Source of the DNA: Cyanobacteria bacterium UBA8803
GTDB taxonomy: Bacteria; Cyanobacteriota; Cyanobacteriia; Cyanobacteriales; Coleofasciculaceae
Assembly: GCA_003505715.1 (NCBI GenBank)
Contig: DNXU01000603.1
Span: 2,674 to 9,269 of the forward strand
Direction: 5' to 3'
Length of the DNA: 6,596 nucleotides
Shown here: piece by piece, positions 4,674 to 6,596 of the stretch
Position numbering within the stretch: position 1 is the first letter of the stretch
Layout: every line of letters begins with the position of its first letter
Made by a program: the position numbers and the translations under genes
The notes under the pieces: model-generated
Told to the model about the DNA's origin: nothing
The model's input: the letters and a program-made list of their open reading frames with translations, nothing else
Databases searched by the model: none

Positions 4674-6530
4674 ATGTCCCAGCTAATTTCTCAAGTCTTA
4701 GAAAGACTCCTAAGTCTTCTCTTAAAGCGAACGGTCTTGATTCTGAGTATCATGTTTTGTGTGGCCGTGGGGGTAGCCCTGGCGAATATGTCTCAGCTCT
4801 CGATGAAGCTGATTGAATCGCAAGCACTCCAGAATGCTGCTTGGTCTACCAAAACCATTAATGAGGCAATCAATCTCTACAGTGATGAAGCTGTGAGTCG
4901 CGCCCAAAAAGTGAATGGGATTACCGTCACTCACAACTATCCTCTCAAAGAGGGAGCAATTCCTTTACCCTCAACTTACGCCCTCGAACTGGGATGGCGT
5001 ATTAGTGCAAAGGGGAATGGAATGTCAGTGCGGTTATACAGTGACTATCCTTTTCCCTGGCGAAAAGCCGAAGGCGGGCCAAGAGATGATTTTGAGCAGG
5101 AAGCACTTCGTTACCTGAGACAACAGCCCAATCAACAATTCTCTCGCCTGGAAAAGAATAACGGCAATCTCTCATTGCGATATGCACAGGCTAGCATTAT
5201 GCAGTCCAGTTGCGTGGCTTGTCACAACACTCACCCGAAGAGTCCCAAACGGGACTGGGAAGTAGGAGACGTGCGAGGCGTTTGGGAGGTTACCCAGCCT
5301 CTAGACAGTTTCATAGCACAAACCGAATCGGGTTTGCGAGGAACATCTGTGATGTTGGGGAGCCTATCCCTGTTAGGACTGTCAGGGATCACCCTGGTGA
5401 TTGGGAGATTGCGCCAAACAGCGAAGGATTTAGAGCAGCGGGTGAGAGAACGTACCGCCGATTTAGCTCAAGCCAATGTCGATTTAGAAAAAAGAAACGA
5501 ACTGATTCGTCAGGTGTTTGGGCGTTACCTAAGCGATCGCATCGTAGCACAATTGTTGGAAAGTCCCGAAGGATTGAAACTCGGCGGCGAGAGACGCAAA
5601 ATCACCATCTTGACTTCCGATTTAAGAGGATTCACCAGCCTTTCAGAACGAATGCAACCGGAAGAGGTCATTCATATCCTTAACCTCTATCTGGAATACA
5701 TGGCAGATGTAATTACAAGCTATGAGGGAACCATTGATGAGTTTATGGGGGATGGAATTCTAGTTCTCTTTGGTGCTCCTACCGCTAGACAAGACGATAC
5801 TGTTAGGGCTGTTGCCTGTGCTTGTGCCATGCAGTTGGCTATGGGCGCTGTCAATGAAAGGATGAAGCAGTTAGGCTTGCCGTCCCTAGAAATGGGTATC
5901 GGCATCAATACGGGCGAAGTGGTGGTGGGCAATATCGGCTCCGAGAAACGCACTAAATACGGTATCGTTGGCAGCGAGGTGAACTTAACGTATCGTATCG
6001 AATCCTACACCACAGGCGGTCAAATTCTGATTTCAGAAGCCACTTTAAATGATACCAGGTCAGTGGTGAAAATCGGCGGACAAAAGCAAGTTAAACCCAA
6101 AGGGGTTAAAGAGTTGATTACCATCTATGAAGTGATTGGAATCGGGGGATTTTACAATCTCTATCTGCCTCCAAAAGCAGAAGAGCTATTTTTGTCTGTT
6201 GCTGAAGAAATTCTGCTCCAATACACTATTCTAGATGGGAAGCATGTTAGTGACGCTATTTTTAGAGGACGTTTAGTCAAGCTTTCAGCTAAGGGAGCTG
6301 AGATTGAAGCCGAGCATAAGGAAGGTGGTTTTCTCCCTCCCGGACTGAGCAATATCAAGCTTAACTTATTAACGCCGCACGCTCCTACAGAAACCAGCGA
6401 AGATATTTATGCCAAGGTTTTAGAAAAATCGGCAGAACAGGGAAATTTCTATATTCATTTTACTTCCCTTCCTCCAGTTATAAAAGAGCGGTTTGACATT
6501 CTCTACAAATTGCTCGCTCCCAACGTCTAA
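4674..6530 (+). CDS. Membrane class III nucleotide cyclase with DUF3365 heme-c sensor and PilZ-like tail
   Basis: This 618-residue one-component signalling protein makes cAMP or cGMP. The order is as follows: a first membrane helix (about 19-38); a p-side sensor domain of the DUF3365/Tll0287 type (about 39-222) with heme-c attachment motif C180-V-A-C183-H184; a second membrane helix (about 223-244); a charged signalling helix or coiled coil (about 247-295); the class III cyclase domain (about 305-488); and a C-terminal PilZ-like domain (about 520-615). Metal-binding D316 (SDLRGFT) and D360 (EFMGDG) are present, as are transition-state residues N437 and R441 (VNLTYRIE), so a homodimer should be active. 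The purine-selecting positions are E356 and G430 by my alignment, not the Lys and Asp/Thr of adenylyl cyclases. There is no HAMP, PAS or GAF domain. The ATG at 4674 has only a weak Shine-Dalgarno (AGAG). It is divergent from the nitroreductase gene. The family call is secure; the nucleotide made and the sensed signal are inferred. Confidence 0.92.
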   Translation: MSQLISQVLERLLSLLLKRTVLILSIMFCVAVGVALANMSQLSMKLIESQALQNAAWSTKTINEAINLYSDEAVSRAQKVNGITVTHNYPLKEGAIPLPSTYALELGWRISAKGNGMSVRLYSDYPFPWRKAEGGPRDDFEQEALRYLRQQPNQQFSRLEKNNGNLSLRYAQASIMQSSCVACHNTHPKSPKRDWEVGDVRGVWEVTQPLDSFIAQTESGLRGTSVMLGSLSLLGLSGITLVIGRLRQTAKDLEQRVRERTADLAQANVDLEKRNELIRQVFGRYLSDRIVAQLLESPEGLKLGGERRKITILTSDLRGFTSLSERMQPEEVIHILNLYLEYMADVITSYEGTIDEFMGDGILVLFGAPTARQDDTVRAVACACAMQLAMGAVNERMKQLGLPSLEMGIGINTGEVVVGNIGSEKRTKYGIVGSEVNLTYRIESYTTGGQILISEATLNDTRSVVKIGGQKQVKPKGVKELITIYEVIGIGGFYNLYLPPKAEELFLSVAEEILLQYTILDGKHVSDAIFRGRLVKLSAKGAEIEAEHKEGGFLPPGLSNIKLNLLTPHAPTETSEDIYAKVLEKSAEQGNFYIHFTSLPPVIKERFDILYKLLAPNV

Positions 6531-6547
6531 TACCGAGTTGCATTCAA
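6528..6547. repeat. TAATACCGAGTTGCATTCAA interspersed-repeat-like sequence
   Basis: The cyclase stop codon TAA is the first three bases of a sequence I recognise as recurring in intergenic DNA of cyanobacteria (TAATACCGAGTTGCATTCAA). Only one copy is present in this window, so the repeat status comes from memory rather than from the sequence shown. Confidence 0.35.
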
Positions 6548-6548
6548 A

Positions 6549-6596
6549 GGGAGATGAGGAGATGGGGAGATGGGGAGATGAGGAGATGAGGAGATG
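6549..6596. repeat. Octamer tandem repeat (RGGAGATG), at least six copies
   Basis: Six contiguous 8-bp units of (A/G)GGAGATG fill 6549-6596 exactly; the first base varies in the order G, A, G, G, A, A. The array runs off the window edge, so its full length is unknown. It resembles the short tandemly repeated repetitive sequences of cyanobacteria, which vary in copy number between strains. It lies just after the cyclase stop codon and is not coding in any obvious way. Confidence 0.85.

Noticed and set aside
5210..5683. Plus-strand frame of 157 residues inside the cyclase gene
   Set aside because: It is an out-of-frame shadow, Arg/Ser rich, overlapping the second membrane helix and the catalytic start of the true frame.

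Overview
The window looks like chromosomal DNA of a cyanobacterium, probably a larger-genome, possibly filamentous, lineage. The octamer GCGATCGC (the cyanobacterial HIP1 palindrome) occurs ten times in 6.6 kb, where about 0.1 is expected at random. The DNA also carries cyanobacterial-style interspersed repeats: a GTAGGGGCGA-type inverted repeat, a CCCCCTAAATCCCCCA hairpin and an RGGAGATG octamer tandem. The protein families (DUF3365 heme-c sensor cyclase, ferredoxin-nitroreductase fusion, HNH protein with a small partner) fit cyanobacteria too. The species cannot be named from this stretch.

Layout. Positions 1-884 are gene-poor and scarred. They hold a 75-residue two-helix membrane protein on the minus strand (54-281) that looks like the tail of a larger protein. 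Next to it is a relic of an IS630-type transposase N-terminus (325-393), then a 129-bp inverted-repeat element (549-677). Positions 885-2594 (+) encode a HerA/DUF87-type hexameric ATPase of 569 residues. It runs convergently into a minus-strand cluster, with a palindromic repeat in the roughly 130-bp junction. In transcription order the cluster is a ferredoxin-nitroreductase fusion (4484-3594), a small helical protein of unknown function (3505-3149) and an HNH nuclease-like protein (3152-2724). The last two overlap by ATGA, so they are probably translationally coupled.

A 189-bp AT-rich divergent intergenic region separates the nitroreductase from the largest and most interesting gene (4674-6530, +). 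This is a membrane class III nucleotide cyclase with a periplasmic or lumenal heme-c sensor (DUF3365, CxxCH), a signalling helix, a catalytic domain with all core residues, and a C-terminal PilZ-like domain that has lost its usual c-di-GMP-binding residues. After its stop come a short interspersed-repeat-like sequence and six copies of an octamer running off the window edge.

How the parts work together. The cyclase would be a one-component sensor turning a heme-detected signal (redox or gas, inferred) on the p-side of the membrane into cytoplasmic cAMP or cGMP. Its purine-specificity positions do not match the adenylyl cyclase pattern. The nitroreductase is a stand-alone flavin/iron-sulfur oxidoreductase. 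The small-protein/HNH pair is a compact two-gene module whose job is unknown; a nuclease plus partner or antitoxin arrangement is possible but unproven. I see no complete new defence system, CRISPR array, tRNA or rRNA.
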